A program made the position numbers and the translations under genes. Of a DNA stretch of 64,000 bases, positions 40,953 through 53,440 are shown one piece after another. The notes under the pieces are model-generated. The model was not told where the DNA came from. It ran no database searches and saw only the letters and a program-made list of their open reading frames with translations. Source of the stretch: Allolobophora icterica. Taxonomy: Eukaryota > Annelida > Clitellata > Crassiclitellata > Lumbricidae. Location of the stretch: positions 21,668,696 through 21,732,695 of the forward strand of contig OY744615.1 in the NCBI GenBank assembly GCA_963556255.1. Reading direction: 5' to 3'. Position 1 is the stretch's first letter, and each line of letters starts with the position of its first letter.

Positions 40953-41168
40953 TATGTATGTATGTATGTATGTATGTATGTATGTATGTATGTATGTATG
41001 TATGCATGCATGTATGTATGTATGTATGTATGTATGTATGTATGTATGTATGTATGTATGTATGTATGTATGTATGTATGAATGCATGTATGTATGTATG
41101 TATGTATGTATGTATGTATGTATGTATGTATGTATGTATGTATGTATGTATGTATGTATGTATGTATG
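40953..41168. repeat. (GTAT)n microsatellite
   Basis: About 215 bp of GTAT with a few GCAT and GAAT variants. Degenerate units extend to about 41400. Confidence 0.95.
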
Positions 41169-41820
41169 TGTTAGACATGAATGTATTACCTATTTATGTA
41201 TGTATGCATGTAGGTATACATGTATTTATGTATGCATGAATGTATTAGGTATGTATGTAAGTATACATGCAATTTGCATGTATATTTACATATGTGTATA
41301 TGCGTATATGTACATGTATTTATTTATGCATGTACGTATGCATGTTCAAATGCCTGCATGTAAGTATGCTTGTACAAGGTATATGCATTGCATATATTTG
41401 TAAATATGTATGTATGTATTCAAACACTTAATATATCGCGTTAAGATAGGCCTACATAACAACGCTAGCCTAATCGATGCTTAAGTTCATTAAGTATAGA
41501 AAGCTGATCAGTAAGCAGAAATGCTCATATAGATGGAAAAATCACCACTGGCGGTCTCTCGCATGTAATGTTGAACCCAGCCAATAAAATCCAATCTACA
41601 AAACAGAATCGTGCTGTCATTTACCTATTCTGAACAAAACTCAAACTTGATGCACACAATTTTCCCAATATATAGAAAACACTATGTAAAACTACTGATT
41701 TTTGCCATTTTATAGCGGCTAATAATATTATAAGAAAAAAGAATTGAGGTTTATAACGGAATTTTTTTAACATTTACCCCTTCTGATGCTAAATACATAT
41801 ACCCACATTTATTTATATGT
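41169..41820. other. intronic DNA between two tetranucleotide arrays
   Basis: Degenerate GTAT units give way to AT-rich DNA. No gene seen. Confidence 0.3.
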
Positions 41821-42491
41821 TACATACATGCATACATGCATATACGTATACATATATACACACAAACATATATACATACATATATTATACACACCTTACA
41901 CGTGCATGCATACATATATGCATACATACATACATACATTATACACATGCATACATACATACATACATATTGCATACATACATACATACATACATACATA
42001 CATACATACATACATACACATGCATACCTACATACATACATACATACATACATATACATACATACATACATACATACACATGCATGCATACATACATACA
42101 TACATACATACATACATACATACATACATACATACATACCTACATACATACATACATACATACATACATACATACATACATACAAACATACATACATACA
42201 TACATACATACATACATACATACATACATACATACATACATACATACATACATACATACATACATAAATACATACATACATACATTATACACATACATAC
42301 ATACATACATGCATACATACATACATACATGCATACATACATACATACATGCATACATACATACATACATACATACATACATACATACATACATACAGAC
42401 AGACATACATACAGACATACATACATACATACATACATACATACATACATACATACATACATACATACATACATACATACATACATACATA
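41821..42491. repeat. (CATA)n microsatellite
   Basis: About 670 bp of CATA-type repeats with scattered GCATA, CAGA and TACA variants. It is one of the longest simple repeats here and ends 86 bp before exon C. Confidence 0.95.
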
Positions 42492-42577
42492 GGGTCATAG
42501 GTGCGTAATATCTTACCTATTAAGCCTAGCTAATTTTGAGGGATTGTACGGATTAATACTTGAGTACGTCTGCCTAG

Positions 42578-42658
42578 GTTTCTGTGTCGGGATGGATACT
42601 TTGCACAACATCTGTACGACGATCCACGGCCAGACCCTACATCGAACACTCTTTCGAG
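42578..42658 (+). CDS. host gene exon C
   Basis: 81 bp: two bases complete the codon from exon B, 26 codons follow, one base is left. The acceptor is GTCTGCCTAG| and the donor TCGAG|GCAAGT, a second GC donor. The translation has Phe-Cys-Val-Gly-Met-Asp and Ile-Cys-Thr-Thr-Ile, then a Leu-Phe-Arg end, matching the family's segment before its second domain. Using the downstream GT instead would break the phase with exon D. Confidence 0.75.
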
Positions 42659-42924
42659 GCAAGTACCAGTCGCAGTTCTCTCCCTCAGAAGTCAGCTATA
42701 ACGTAACCATGCTTGTCCTGTATAATATGTAGAATAGTGACAGCCTATGTAACTACTTTTACGTAACATGTCATTCAATGCTGACCTGTCAATCAATCAG
42801 TGTCAAACACGGCAAGGAGAAACCCTTCTTATCACGACTGTATAGCTTGTCAATCAAGCAATTACTTTTTAGCTCCACTCTCTACCAAGTCATTTCGTGT
42901 TCATGATGCTAATAGAGAAGCTTA

Positions 42925-43130
42925 AACATGATTATTGTCTTCTCTTCTGGTTGTCTGCCTTCAGGCAGTTTGGAACGTCTGACGAAGCCACTCCTCTCGA
43001 TGTTGAGCTTCTTCTTTAAGTCTCCTGTATTCTTTAAGTCTCCCTCGTTCATCATCCAATCCAGCATCATCTGTCGTGGTCTTCCCCTTGTCCTCCTCCC
43101 TTCCATTCTTCCATCGATGACATATAATAA
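42925..43130 (-). mobile_element. LINE 3' coding remnant
   Basis: The minus-strand frame reads Gly-Arg-Arg-Thr-Arg-Gly-Arg-Pro-Arg-Gln-Met-Met-Leu-Asp-Trp-Met-Met. This is the C-terminal signature of a widespread LINE reverse transcriptase. It includes a small tandem duplication (CTTTAAGTCTCCTGTATT). The remainder of the element is absent. Confidence 0.55.
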
Positions 43131-43809
43131 TTCTGGAAAATATCTAACATATATATGTATATAAATTATATATATATATGTTTGATATTTAGATGTAATA
43201 CGGTATATTCATTAGCATCAGAAACGGACAGTGTTCAATGTCGCAAACAGTCAAATAAAGCATTCTTGGTTTGCAAATGACTGTGTTAGATATCTTCCAT
43301 CAAACGACTGTTGGCTCAGTGGCGCTCAGATTCTAATCTGGCGTCGACTGTGATATGTCCAGACAGATTTTTACAGGAATAGAGTTATGTGAGACAATAG
43401 CAAATATACCGTAAACAGTGTTTTTATCACGAACTGTTTTTAGAGCAATGTGTTTTGCGCTCAGCTGACAGTAAAACCTAAGATTTTTTAAGCTGCAAAT
43501 GACAACCTGCTGATGATAACAACAGTCTTGTTGTTAAGACTTAAAACCTCAAGACCAAGACCAAGGCCAAGATTTGAACCTCAGGACCAAGATCAAGACT
43601 TTGAATCTCAAACCAAGACCAAGACTTTTAAAGCAAACTCGAGTGCATTCGAGACCAAGACCTTGGTCTCGAGGACAACAAGACTGGATAGCAATTTATA
43701 GATTTCTACATATTCTGAAATTTTCATGTCGTGATAGAGTTGTGAGTTAATATACGAAAGAAACTCGAGAAGATTTGGCACCTATCTTCAAATGAGTGTT
43801 ATGCTAGAA
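43131..43809. other. intronic DNA with a GACCAAGACC-rich patch
   Basis: Degenerate repeats of GACCAAGACC at 43540-43675 are flanked by an inverted version (GAGACCAAGACCTTGGTCTC, a 20-bp near-palindrome). Otherwise nothing is recognised. Confidence 0.4.
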
Positions 43810-44100
43810 AACGGGCTAATCTACATTTGAAGCTCGATTCACAACTTGAAAGAGTCGTTAACCATGCAGCTCCAACCCAGAATCCGAATCCTCTCTCAAT
43901 TCCAGCTCCTCTATACACACTTTGCTGGACTATTGCAGTTCGATTCTTTCCCTCCTCTTGCTGCCCGGCCGATCTAATCGCCGACTGTGCCATTCCCTGC
44001 GTCAATCAATCTCGTCTTTATTTCACTGTTTCTTTAAGTCTTCTCATCATCCGTGTCACCCAAGTTATCAAGTCCTTCCTCTGATCCATTTTCTCGTCTT
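43810..44100 (+). mobile_element. possible LINE reverse-transcriptase remnant
   Basis: A plus-strand frame has Leu-Asp-Ser-Gln-Leu-Glu-Arg-Val-Val-Asn-His-Ala-Ala, resembling the segment of LINE proteins just upstream of the thumb C-terminus. It is degraded and the family is unassigned. Confidence 0.3.
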
Positions 44101-44945
44101 TCCATTATTATATCGAGAAATAGAAGCATTGCTTGTCAACTGCTATAAACTCGTGACACGCTTTCCTTTTCTTTCTTATCTTCCACTCAGCAGTGGCGTA
44201 ACAACCTAGCCGGGGGCCCTTGGACATTCGAAGCTTGGGGGCCCTTACCAATTAAAAGGTGAAAATAACGAGATAGCTATTTTAAACTGCAGTTATGTTA
44301 AAAAAAGAGTATTAAACGTTCTGATTAATGGTTCATAGTTCAAGTCACATTAATGGCTCAAGACAAAACAAGAATACACCAAAAATGTATTGCCTACATA
44401 CACAGTAATGTAATGTCTGTTGTAGTTCTCATATTGAGCTCTCACATCACGTCATCTATCCCAGGACTGGCTACTGCTTGTGTGCTGTTTGTCACTCTCC
44501 CAGTCACCGTCTTCAGAAAATTGCTTAATGAATTTGGCTATTCTAGCTTTAGGCCTACTATTAGCAAATGTGTCTATCAATTCATCAATATTCAATTGTT
44601 TTGCGCATTCGTTTTCGATCGCAAGAAGAGCAAGACCATCAAGCCTGTCCTGTTAGATAGTGAAGCTAAGATAGGCGTACATCTGCATAAGTTTAAATTT
44701 GGAGAAGGAGCGCTCTGCCATTGGCTATAGGGCCATCGCAGATCTATGTGGCCCCTGGCCTTAATGACAGCCATTTTCTAAAATGACCGACTGTAAAAGG
44801 TTCTTGTTCACTTAGAATTGTGATCTTGGTGTCTTCAGATATCCCATACATACTTGGGCTGATAGGTCGATCTCCGGAGGCATAGAATTTTAGACAATCA
44901 CGGAATACTACTTTCTTATTTTAACAGATTCACAGCGTAACGTTT

Positions 44946-45158
44946 AAGGGGAGGGTATAGAGTAATGGTAACACTCATGGCCAGAAGAGCATTAGATTTC
45001 GGTTCGATACCCGCAACACCCTCTATAGGGCGAAGCCTTGCATGGTTGCGGCCTTGCAAAAAACGAGTGTTTAATTAAGATCTTGATTGTATACTGTCAT
45101 GTTTCACTATAATCTACCTGCGTATGTCAGTTTGAACTAATAAAGAAGATTATTATTA
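44946..45158 (+). mobile_element. tRNA-derived SINE, family B (second copy)
   Basis: A-box-like AGAGTAATGGTAACACTC and B-box-like TCGGTTCGATACCCG, with the tail ACTAATAAAGAAGATTATT shared with 2474-2752. It is nested in the hAT element. Confidence 0.65.
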
Positions 45159-45468
45159 AGTAAAAGGCATTAGTAATGTTTCACGAAGTGAAGCAGGTTA
45201 CTTATATAATTATACTACTTCAAAAAGGAAAGCAACAGCAACTGCTATTTTAAATTTAAAAGTTAATTCCTTACCGTCAGTTGAGTCATATTCTCTGCCA
45301 CTTGTAGCCGTTGATTGAAAATTTAATTAGAAATCGTTTTTTGTTTAAAAGTAAGTGAACAATAAAGACTATACTTTCACATAAGGCTGAGGACCATGAA
45401 AAATTAAGACTGCAGTCGTGTGCAGAGTGTATAGCCCACAAGACTTGTAGAGAGACATTGAGACAGAC

Positions 45469-45471
<3 letters not shown>

Positions 45472-45538
<67 letters not shown>
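45472..45538. repeat. (GA)n microsatellite
   Basis: About 66 bp of pure GA followed by degenerate GA/GACA units to 45625. Confidence 0.95.
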
Positions 45539-45540
<2 letters not shown>

Positions 45541-46150
45541 CGACAGAGACAGAGCGAGATACGAGAGAGACAGTGACAGAGAGCGAGCGAGTGAGTGAGA
45601 GAGGGAGTGAGAGAGCAACAGACAGACGAACAATTAGGCATATATTATTTCAGGCATTTCTTAGGACTGGAGCTGAGAGATATGCGTATACGTACGTAGT
45701 CAGCGCGTAGTGTATGCAGTGGTTACGCCTGAAAGGGAGAATCTGACTCATAGAAACTTGATTCTACTACGATCAGGGTCAGATACCCCGACCCCGGCGA
45801 CCTATAGATAGACACCACACGTACATACGTCTATGGTGTATACCCCTATATCATGAAGCATCCGTCATATGTATACAGGCTAACCTACTCCAGGCTGCAG
45901 AGAGGCTCAGACCTACATGGGTCTTGCTGTGGCACTTTTTAAGACCGTAGGCAAAATATGTCATCAGATGGAACAATTAACCATATTAAAAAAAATTTTG
46001 CTTGGGGGAATATGAAAGAATATGGCCCTAAAGCAGACTGTGACACAGGTTGCGCACTGCGCAGTAAAAAAGCTTGGGGCCCCTGAGACCTCGGGGGCCC
46101 CTGGACTTTGTCCACCCTCGTTATATGGCTGTTACGCCACTGCCACTCAG

Positions 46151-47640
46151 TCTCCTTTGTCCTCCATTCCCCTCTGTTTCTTCTTCATACTATTTCTTTG
46201 TTTCTTCTTCATACTATTTCTGTTCCTTCTTCCGTCGAGTCTTCTATTTACTCTTCCTGTTCACCTCTTTCTTCCTCCTTCTGTTCCTCTATTTCGTTTT
46301 CAAATTTCCTCTATTTACTCTTCTTTCTATTATCTTGTTTGATTCTCTTCGATTGTCTGTTTCCCCTTCCTCGTTTCCTCAATTTCTTCTTATTCTTCTT
46401 CTTCTTGTTCCTCCACTTGTTCCTCCTCATGTTCTTATATTTTCTCTTCCCCTTCCTCCTATTCCTTTTCCTCTTTTTCCTCCTGTATAGCTTCTTTTTC
46501 GTCACCATTCTCTTACTCATCACTGATCTTGATTGATCACAATGCCTCATCGGCAGAGGCATTCTACTTCGTCTCTCAATTTCAACGCCCCTCTTTCCAC
46601 CTCTCTCCGTGCCAATTGCTTCTCCACCCTCCACTTTCTCCTCCTTTCCTCCTCCTCCTCCTGCTCCACCTCCTCGTCCTCATCTTTACAGAACATATGA
46701 CCTGTCTCCATGCAATCATTTTCTTTCTCCAGCTTCCTCTTTGCATCCTTCAAACGCGCTCTGCAATAATCTCTACAGGCGCCAGTGAAATCCGAAGACA
46801 TCTTGTTCTAAGCCGGCCGCTGTCCAGCCACTAAGGGTCCTTGGGCATCATCACTACCCCAACCATCAGCAGCCACTGCATCAGGGAGCCAGTGCATCAG
46901 CAGACGAGAAAAAGAAACGGATATTCACTGACTCAAGTCGCAACAAATCCCTCCAGTCTGCTAACAGCATAGACGATCCCAGCCAGGAGTCCTACAGCCA
47001 GACTTTTTACTCAACGCTACAGCACACAAAGTGTGGTCGTTAGACGAAGCTTAGCAGATTCATCTTTATGGCCACTGTCCGACGCGTTTGAAAGCTGTTG
47101 CCAGACAGTTGATGTTCGTTAGTTATATGATCCAGCAAGTGACTGCTACGACCAGACTTTGCTGTCCAGAGCATCCGTCGGATGGTTCGTCGCAGATGCT
47201 GCTCCATCACCGCCTGCCTCAGCAACTGACATCTCTTTCGCCCTATCACTCATTCTTCCTCCTTCCAAATGCTCTTCCGAGGCGAGATTAGCAAGTGACG
47301 ATTCGCGTACATCGGTTGCCTAGCAACGCATCTAAGTACGCTGGCGATGTCCTTCCTTCAAAGAAGTGTCCGCATTTGAACGAGTTGCTCAAAGAATAAG
47401 TTGTCTCAATGCATATATATAATATATATAATATATGCTTATATACGCGAATATATGTATGTATATATATTCATATATATTCCTCTTATATAGATATCAA
47501 TGTATGAGGAAAACATGTGTATTCAGACCAACATGTATAGATTTCAAAATATAATTATTTATACATATATATGTACATATATATACATATATATTTATAG
47601 GTATATATAATATATATATACAATATATATAGGTATATAT
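46151..47640. other. intronic DNA, nothing recognised
   Basis: Pyrimidine-rich block at 46150-46680 gives long Leu/Phe/Ser-rich frames. These are compositional. No motif, RNA or ends seen. Confidence 0.35.
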
Positions 47641-47718
47641 TGCTTAACAAATGAATGCAATACTTATATGTGTATATATTACATACACACATAAGCATTG
47701 CATTCATTTGTGTAAGCA
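47641..47718. repeat. 78-nt near-perfect hairpin
   Basis: TGCTTAACAAATGAATGCAA... pairs with ...TTGCATTCATTTGTGTAAGCA. About 38 positions are paired, with one 1-nt bulge and a few mismatches. It could be a MITE remnant or a pre-miRNA-like hairpin. It lies in the host intron after exon C. Confidence 0.7.
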
Positions 47719-47748
47719 ATCAAGAACTTGTGCATAATTAAAACTTCG

Positions 47749-47803
<55 letters not shown>

Positions 47804-47951
47804 CGCCTTTTATGAAATCTCTAAGGCGCTTATCATTAGCATACGTTAGAGGTCAAGCTGAAGAAGAGGTCGAACTGTCAGTGGCTCTTTGAACTCATAT
47901 ACCGCGCCATTTTCTTCCGCATCGGCTGTGCTACGGCGCTATATATATTGC

Positions 47952-48110
<159 letters not shown>

Positions 48111-48234
48111 TCTGTAATCAAAGGTCTTCTCTAACATAACAGAATTTAAGAACTCAACCAACCATCGAACAATTCCATTATTCACCGTTTGCAGTTGTTT
48201 CATTTCGTTGAGTTCTTGGTCGGGTGATGATGAA

Positions 48235-48495
48235 CTGTGGCCTTGAGCAGGTGTGAGCATATGTGAGCAGATGAGAACAAAATGTGAGCTGATGTGAGCA
48301 GATGTGAGCAAGTGTGAGCATATGTGAGCAGAAGTGAACAATTGTGAGCATGTATGAGCAGATGAGAACAAAATGTGAGCTGATGTGAGCAGATGTGAGC
48401 AAGTGTGAGCATATGTGAGCAGAAGTGAACAATTGTGAGCAGATGTGAGCAGGTATGAGTAGATGTGAGCAGATGTGAACAGATGTGAGCAGGTC
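48235..48495. repeat. TGTGAGCAGA minisatellite with a 91-bp higher-order period
   Basis: About 10-bp units of TGTGAGCAGA. The variant ATGAGAACAAAATGTGAGCT recurs at 48271 and 48362, so blocks of units were duplicated as 91-bp segments. Confidence 0.85.
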
Positions 48496-48737
48496 GCAAA
48501 ACCACTGAGCACTACAAACAGCCAGATGCTCTTGCCACATTGCCGGAATAACACACGGAAGACGAAGCTGGGCTGCTGCGTTTCGATGGTAACGTCTCCT
48601 CATTGGACAGTCCAGGTCAGCCTGAGGATCCGAGGTCGCAGTTGCAAAGCGGGATGTACGTTTTTCCAAACACGGACTATGCAAAACTCCTGACGTGGCA
48701 GTGTCTCCACGGACAGCGTTACATGTGACGAGATGTA

Positions 48738-48761
48738 TGGTGTGTGTGTGTGTGTTTGTAG

Positions 48762-48853
<92 letters not shown>

Positions 48854-48870
48854 GTTTGTGTTTGTGTATG
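48738..48870. repeat. (TG)n microsatellite
   Basis: TG dinucleotides with a few TTTG interruptions. Confidence 0.95.
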
Positions 48871-49154
48871 TGTGAGTAAGATCCATCAGAAAGAACGGTC
48901 AAACTCGAGCAAAGTAAGTTTCCAACTGCACTTAAGCAAAACTTTCAGGCTTTTTAGAAAACAATGTTCATAGGCAGTTGAAAGAGTATTCAAAGGCTCG
49001 AAACATAAACCCAGAAGAGTAGGGCATACATTTGAGAGACTTAGTTTCTTTAGCACCTGCGATCTGTAAAAACAATGAACGATGGTTCAGAGAAAATGAA
49101 GGAGCGACTGAAAGCGTCGGAAAGCAAAGGAGGGCGCAATTGAATTCTGCATGA

Positions 49155-49280
49155 GCCAGCTGTTGCTACTGTCGCTGCTGTCGCTGGTGTAGCTGTTGTT
49201 ACTGCTGTTGCTGTAGCTAGTGTTGTTGTTTCTGCTGTTGCTGTAGCTAGTGTTGTTGTTTCTGCTGTTGATGCTGCTGT
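49155..49280. repeat. GCTGTTGTT-type minisatellite
   Basis: A unit of about 30 bp (CTGCTGTTGCTGTAGCTAGTG plus TTGTTGTTT) occurs twice with flanking trinucleotide-like sequence. Confidence 0.7.
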
Positions 49281-49944
49281 AGACAAATGCAAAGGTCAAC
49301 GACTTCCCAATTTGGATCACATTAGGCATTTCTATTCTTACTTACTTACTTCATGAATCTGGTCGACTCGTAATTGTCCACGCAGTTAATGAGTTCATTT
49401 CCGGCATTATGCTTACCGGAAACAGTGTTCTACGGTCTGGCGACCGATCCGCTTAAGCGGAAGAAATTCATCTTCTCAGCCGCTTAGAACTTGGACCACG
49501 CAGCGCGGACTGTCTGTCTACAAGGCTAATGAGGCATGAACGTTCTAAGCACTCTGGTAGACTTCTTGTAAAGACAGCGGCGCTGTTGCTTTAGTTCTTG
49601 TTTCGCAGTCGATTTCCTTTCATCAACAGACTCCACTTCTTCAGTGATTTCGCTCCGTGGTTCGTATCATTCGCACCCAATAAACATTATTTCTCAGGCT
49701 TAAATCCGGTTCTTGATTTATAAGACCATCGAGCGTTTGTTTGGTAATATTCGTGTTTTTGAGTTCGTCTTTTCCCGTTGTGTTTGGTCGCCAGATCTGT
49801 TCATGGAGGTGTCTATCGCATGTATTGAGAACAGCCTCCCACTCAAAGAGTTTCTGCTTATCTCAAGACGCGTAGATTTGTCACAATGTCATGCTTCAGC
49901 GCTTTTGTGAGTTCCTGAAACGGCGCTACATAATGTCTGTGCAT
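49281..49944. other. intronic DNA, nothing recognised
   Basis: No supported gene or transposon ends. Confidence 0.3.
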
Positions 49945-50215
49945 GCATACATGCATACATACATACACACATACATACATACATACATACATACATACAT
50001 ACATACACACATACATACATACATACACACATACATACATACATACATACATACATACATACATACATACATACATACATACATACATACATACATACAT
50101 ACATACATACATACATACACACATACATACATACATACATACATACATACATACATACATACATACATACGTACATACATACATACATACATACATACAT
50201 ACACATGCATACACG
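49945..50215. repeat. (CATA)n microsatellite
   Basis: About 270 bp of CATA with CACA interruptions. Related degenerate units occur again at 50375-50482. Confidence 0.95.
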
Positions 50216-50831
50216 CACACACAAAAATACATATATCTGTTTTTACAAAAAGGTTAATCTGAGCCCATAATACCGAGTTAGCAAACTGACTTACTTCCCT
50301 GAGTGCCCATCTGTTCTTGTTCCCGGTTGCGGTATGCCAACTGATTGTGATTTTAATTAACGAATATTTATACACACATACATACATGCATGCATACATA
50401 CATACATTACATACATGCATACATGCATACAATGTCATACATACATACATGTACACATACATACATACATACAAACATACATAAAAATAGTTTAACGCCT
50501 TTGTGGAACCACCTAATAGCGCTCCGTATGCATGATTTGCCTATAGATATGGATAGCACAGTATAGTTAAATGTGCTGCCATATCCATGACACGGAATGG
50601 TGGCTATAGCCAAACCCTAACATCACTCTGTTCGATTCTATTTTCTTTCTACATTATTCTCCGCCTGTAATTCTGTAATTCTGTTTATGCACGTGCCAAA
50701 GATCTTAACGAGTTGGTTCAGCTATCTTTTCACGAAAGCTATACTACTGCTTACTGATATTAACTTACGCCTCAGGCTTAGATAGATACACGGTGAGACA
50801 AGAAGATCGCCTGAACGCCTCTTGGAACTCT

Positions 50832-50832
50832 A

Positions 50833-50897
<65 letters not shown>
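50832..50897. repeat. (TA)n microsatellite
   Basis: About 65 bp of TA. Confidence 0.95.
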
Positions 50898-50899
<2 letters not shown>

Positions 50900-51716
50900 A
50901 AACGTCGCATGATGTTCTACTGGCGACTAGTTCACTCGACATCTAACTTTCTCATGAATATTTTATGGTGTTATTTTGTTCATCATTTTTTTGTGACTGC
51001 GAGCTCGTCGTTCATCTTGAATAGTAGTAAATCTAGTTTCAAAAACACACAAAGGACATTTTCGCAGTTTGTGCGTTTGACATCATGTTTATACAGCATT
51101 GCTGATGCATGTAATTGTTGTAGTCTACTGCTGTGACGTTGAGTGACGTTTGATCTTATTCTTTCTGCCTTCGGCCGTAATGAAGTGTTCATATATTTAT
51201 GCATGTATGTATGTAGGCCTATGTATATATGTATGTTTTGTGTGAATGTATATATGGGCCAGTGTGGGAATTGTAGAAAAAAGACTGGGGGGGGTAACAT
51301 TTTATTCGTATTTTGCAAACTGATGTCAACGAAATTTGAAAGCAGCTGATTTCAACGCTAGCAGTTTTGCAAGTTAGAATCGAATTAAAATTAATTCTTT
51401 TGTTGAGAAAATTCAAAAATGCATACATGATACACCATGGAAATTTCTTCTCTTTGTCAGAGACTGAGAGTCAAATAATGCTAAATCACACTAGCACAAC
51501 TGAGGGGGTTGGAAACGACCCCTGGGGTGTGCAATGAGGACTTAACTGTGGGGTCCTAAGAAAGACTACGGGGTTGAACCCCGATAATTCCCACCCTGAT
51601 ATGGGCGTATCCAGAGACTTACTATAGCGCATTTTAGGTTAACAAAAAGCAACCCACGCCAGCATAGTTTAAACATTGGGCATTCTTAGCTGAATAGGTT
51701 TGTCTGTTATTTGTAG
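50898..51716. other. intronic DNA before exon D
   Basis: No supported gene. The acceptor tract of exon D (TGTCTGTTATTTGTAG) closes the region. Confidence 0.4.
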
Positions 51717-51890
51717 AAGGTGGTTACGCTACTGTCTGTCCCTTCCACGACGCCTATCACTTCGTCTACAGCAACAGCAGCGGAGGATTCTGTCGCAACC
51801 CCGTCTCCTACGTCCGACCCTGCGCCTCTCGGACCCTACTCCGATTCCACTTCCAGCACTGCTCAGACGCCGCCTACACCTACAACAGGG
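51717..51890 (+). CDS. host gene exon D, start of the DUF7042-like domain
   Basis: 174 bp: two bases, 57 codons, one base. The acceptor is TTATTTGTAG| and the donor AGGG|GTACAA, which is weak. The translation has Val-Cys-Pro-Phe-His-Asp, Phe-Val-Tyr-Ser-Asn, Gly-Gly-Phe-Cys-Arg-Asn-Pro-Val-Ser-Tyr-Val and Phe-Gln-His-Cys-Ser-Asp. This is the six-Cys pattern of the family's second domain. A different frame over the same bases is Ser/Thr/Pro-rich but is a shadow. Confidence 0.8.
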
Positions 51891-52725
51891 GTACAACCAC
51901 TGAAATACCTCTTCATTTGATCAATTAATATAATCGTGACATGTAGTTCCTTATATATGACAGTGCTATGCCCTGTCCGTCTAGAAGGGCAACCACCGAT
52001 CCACGAACAGGATGCGAATGTTCCTTTAGCTGTTTTTGCCACTGTTTTCTTGATTGCGACACTAATCTGCCTAAGCGGATAATATCAGTGTCGCTAGTTA
52101 TTAGACATTGTCGAACTTTGCCATCGTCACCTGATGTTAATTAGCAGGGCTCCGAGAGGCTGGTCTAGTCTGACTCTTTCTAATTGTCTACCACTAATTA
52201 CAAAGAGTATTAAGCTAGTTGTTGCTATAGCCTAAAGGGTGTACGATGGATTCCAATTGGTTGTTGCGTTTACCTGCTTGACATTGATTCCCTAGGAGCG
52301 GAAACGTGAGGACTTAGTTATGGGATGGGTTAGCCTGTCTTCTCTTGTGAACTCTGTTTGCTGACTAAAACTAATCAGGAACTACGTCACTGAAAAGGGA
52401 GTGGTCTTCTGAAGGTGACTAACTTGGTCGTCACTCAGCAAGTTATCATTTACATTATTTATGCATCTCCCAGGCGGCTAGATTAAAGTGACGTTGACGA
52501 GAGACTAGACGCGCTATATCAGCATCGCGTCAGTCTTTACTATCGGAGCTGTTGGGATCACAATTAACTATGATGAATCTAGTCAGTGAAGCATATCTCC
52601 AACCTCATCCACTTATCTGTCCTACCTCTCCTAACTTATTGGGTGGCATTTTAATTTTAATACACCGTTGGATCTTGTCTATGCTCTTACTTGCTTACTT
52701 ACACACTTTGGCACTATGACATAGT
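51891..52725. other. intronic DNA, nothing recognised
   Basis: No supported gene, RNA or transposon ends. Confidence 0.3.
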
Positions 52726-53065
52726 CAGGGCTGTAGTAGTAAAATTTGAGGTGAGTATACGCTACCGGTGACCAGCGGCGTCCAAAAAAATTTGAAGACC
52801 TTTTTTTAGAAAAAATTTCTGACTTTTCACCAATTGTCTGAAAATTGTCAGACTTTTTAGAATTTCGTCTCTGAAAAAGTTGATGACCTTTTTTTTAGTC
52901 ATTCGCCCTAAAAACCTTAGAAAACCTCTCTTTTTCCTCAAAATTTCATCTACAGAGGTAAGTACCCGCGTATACCCTCGTCTACAGCCATGAGTATACG
53001 CTCTCAAATTTCTCTAGAGGTAAGTATACGCTGTATACCCGCGTATACCCTCGACTACAGCCCTG
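52726..53065. mobile_element. hAT MITE with CAGGGCTGTAG ends (340 bp)
   Basis: Terminal inverted repeats are CAGGGCTGTAG and CTACAGCCCTG. The exact 8-bp duplication GACATAGT lies at 52718-52725 and 53066-53073. Internally GTATACGC-type subrepeats occur near the right end. No coding capacity. Confidence 0.88.
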
Positions 53066-53130
53066 GACATAGTTATTAATTACCGCAACATTATGATAAT
53101 CTGATCGTTTCTAATGACTGTCACGAGATG

Positions 53131-53280
53131 GGACACTGTAGCCGATTGGCTAAAGCGTTGGCTTAATACAACGTGGATAGTACAGGTTCGAGCCTTCTTC
53201 GAGACGATTACACCGTATGGGGACCTTGAGCAAGTTCTTCACTCATGCTCAGCGTCATTAGATAGTGGCGCTTAATAAAG
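53131..53280 (+). mobile_element. tRNA-derived SINE, family A (second copy)
   Basis: A-box-like TGTAGCCGATTGGCTAAAGC and B-box-like AGGTTCGAGCCTT, then GGACCTTGAGCAAG and the tail GATAGTGGCGCTTAATAAAG. Confidence 0.7.
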
Positions 53281-53369
53281 AAATATTGTTCGGGTCCAAA
53301 CCGATATCGTTTCTAATCAAACGTGAAACGAAAAATGAGATTTCTCAAATCCGCCCCTTAAGCTTGTTA

Positions 53370-53391
53370 TCTATATAAATAAGGAGAAGAC

Positions 53392-53440
<49 letters not shown>

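Larger units (their letters stand above)
44191..46142 (-). mobile_element. hAT transposon with degraded transposase (1952 bp)
   Basis: The ends are CAGTGGCGTAACA and its inverted repeat (TGTTACGCCACTG at 46130-46142). They are flanked by an exact 8-bp duplication, CCACTCAG (44183-44190 and 46143-46150). On the minus strand, about 44530-44735, is the hAT C-terminal dimerisation remnant (Ala-Glu-Arg-Ser-Phe-Ser-Lys, Leu-Asp-Gly-Leu-Ala-Leu-Leu-Ala-Ile-Glu), interrupted by stops. A SINE (44946-45158) and a GA microsatellite are nested inside. Confidence 0.88.

Noticed and set aside
41786..42508. Frames of up to 240 codons with Tyr-Ile-His-Thr or Met-Tyr-Val-Cys repeats
   Set aside because: Simple-repeat translation of CATA; all frames stay open because the tetranucleotide contains no stop codon in phase.
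46074..46536. Leu/Phe/Ser-rich frames of about 140 codons
   Set aside because: Compositional effect of a pyrimidine-rich stretch; three frames are open at once and none has a motif.
51720..51920. Ser/Thr/Pro-rich 66-codon frame as a mucin-like gene
   Set aside because: It is the shifted frame of exon D. The true frame has conserved Cys residues and splice-compatible ends.
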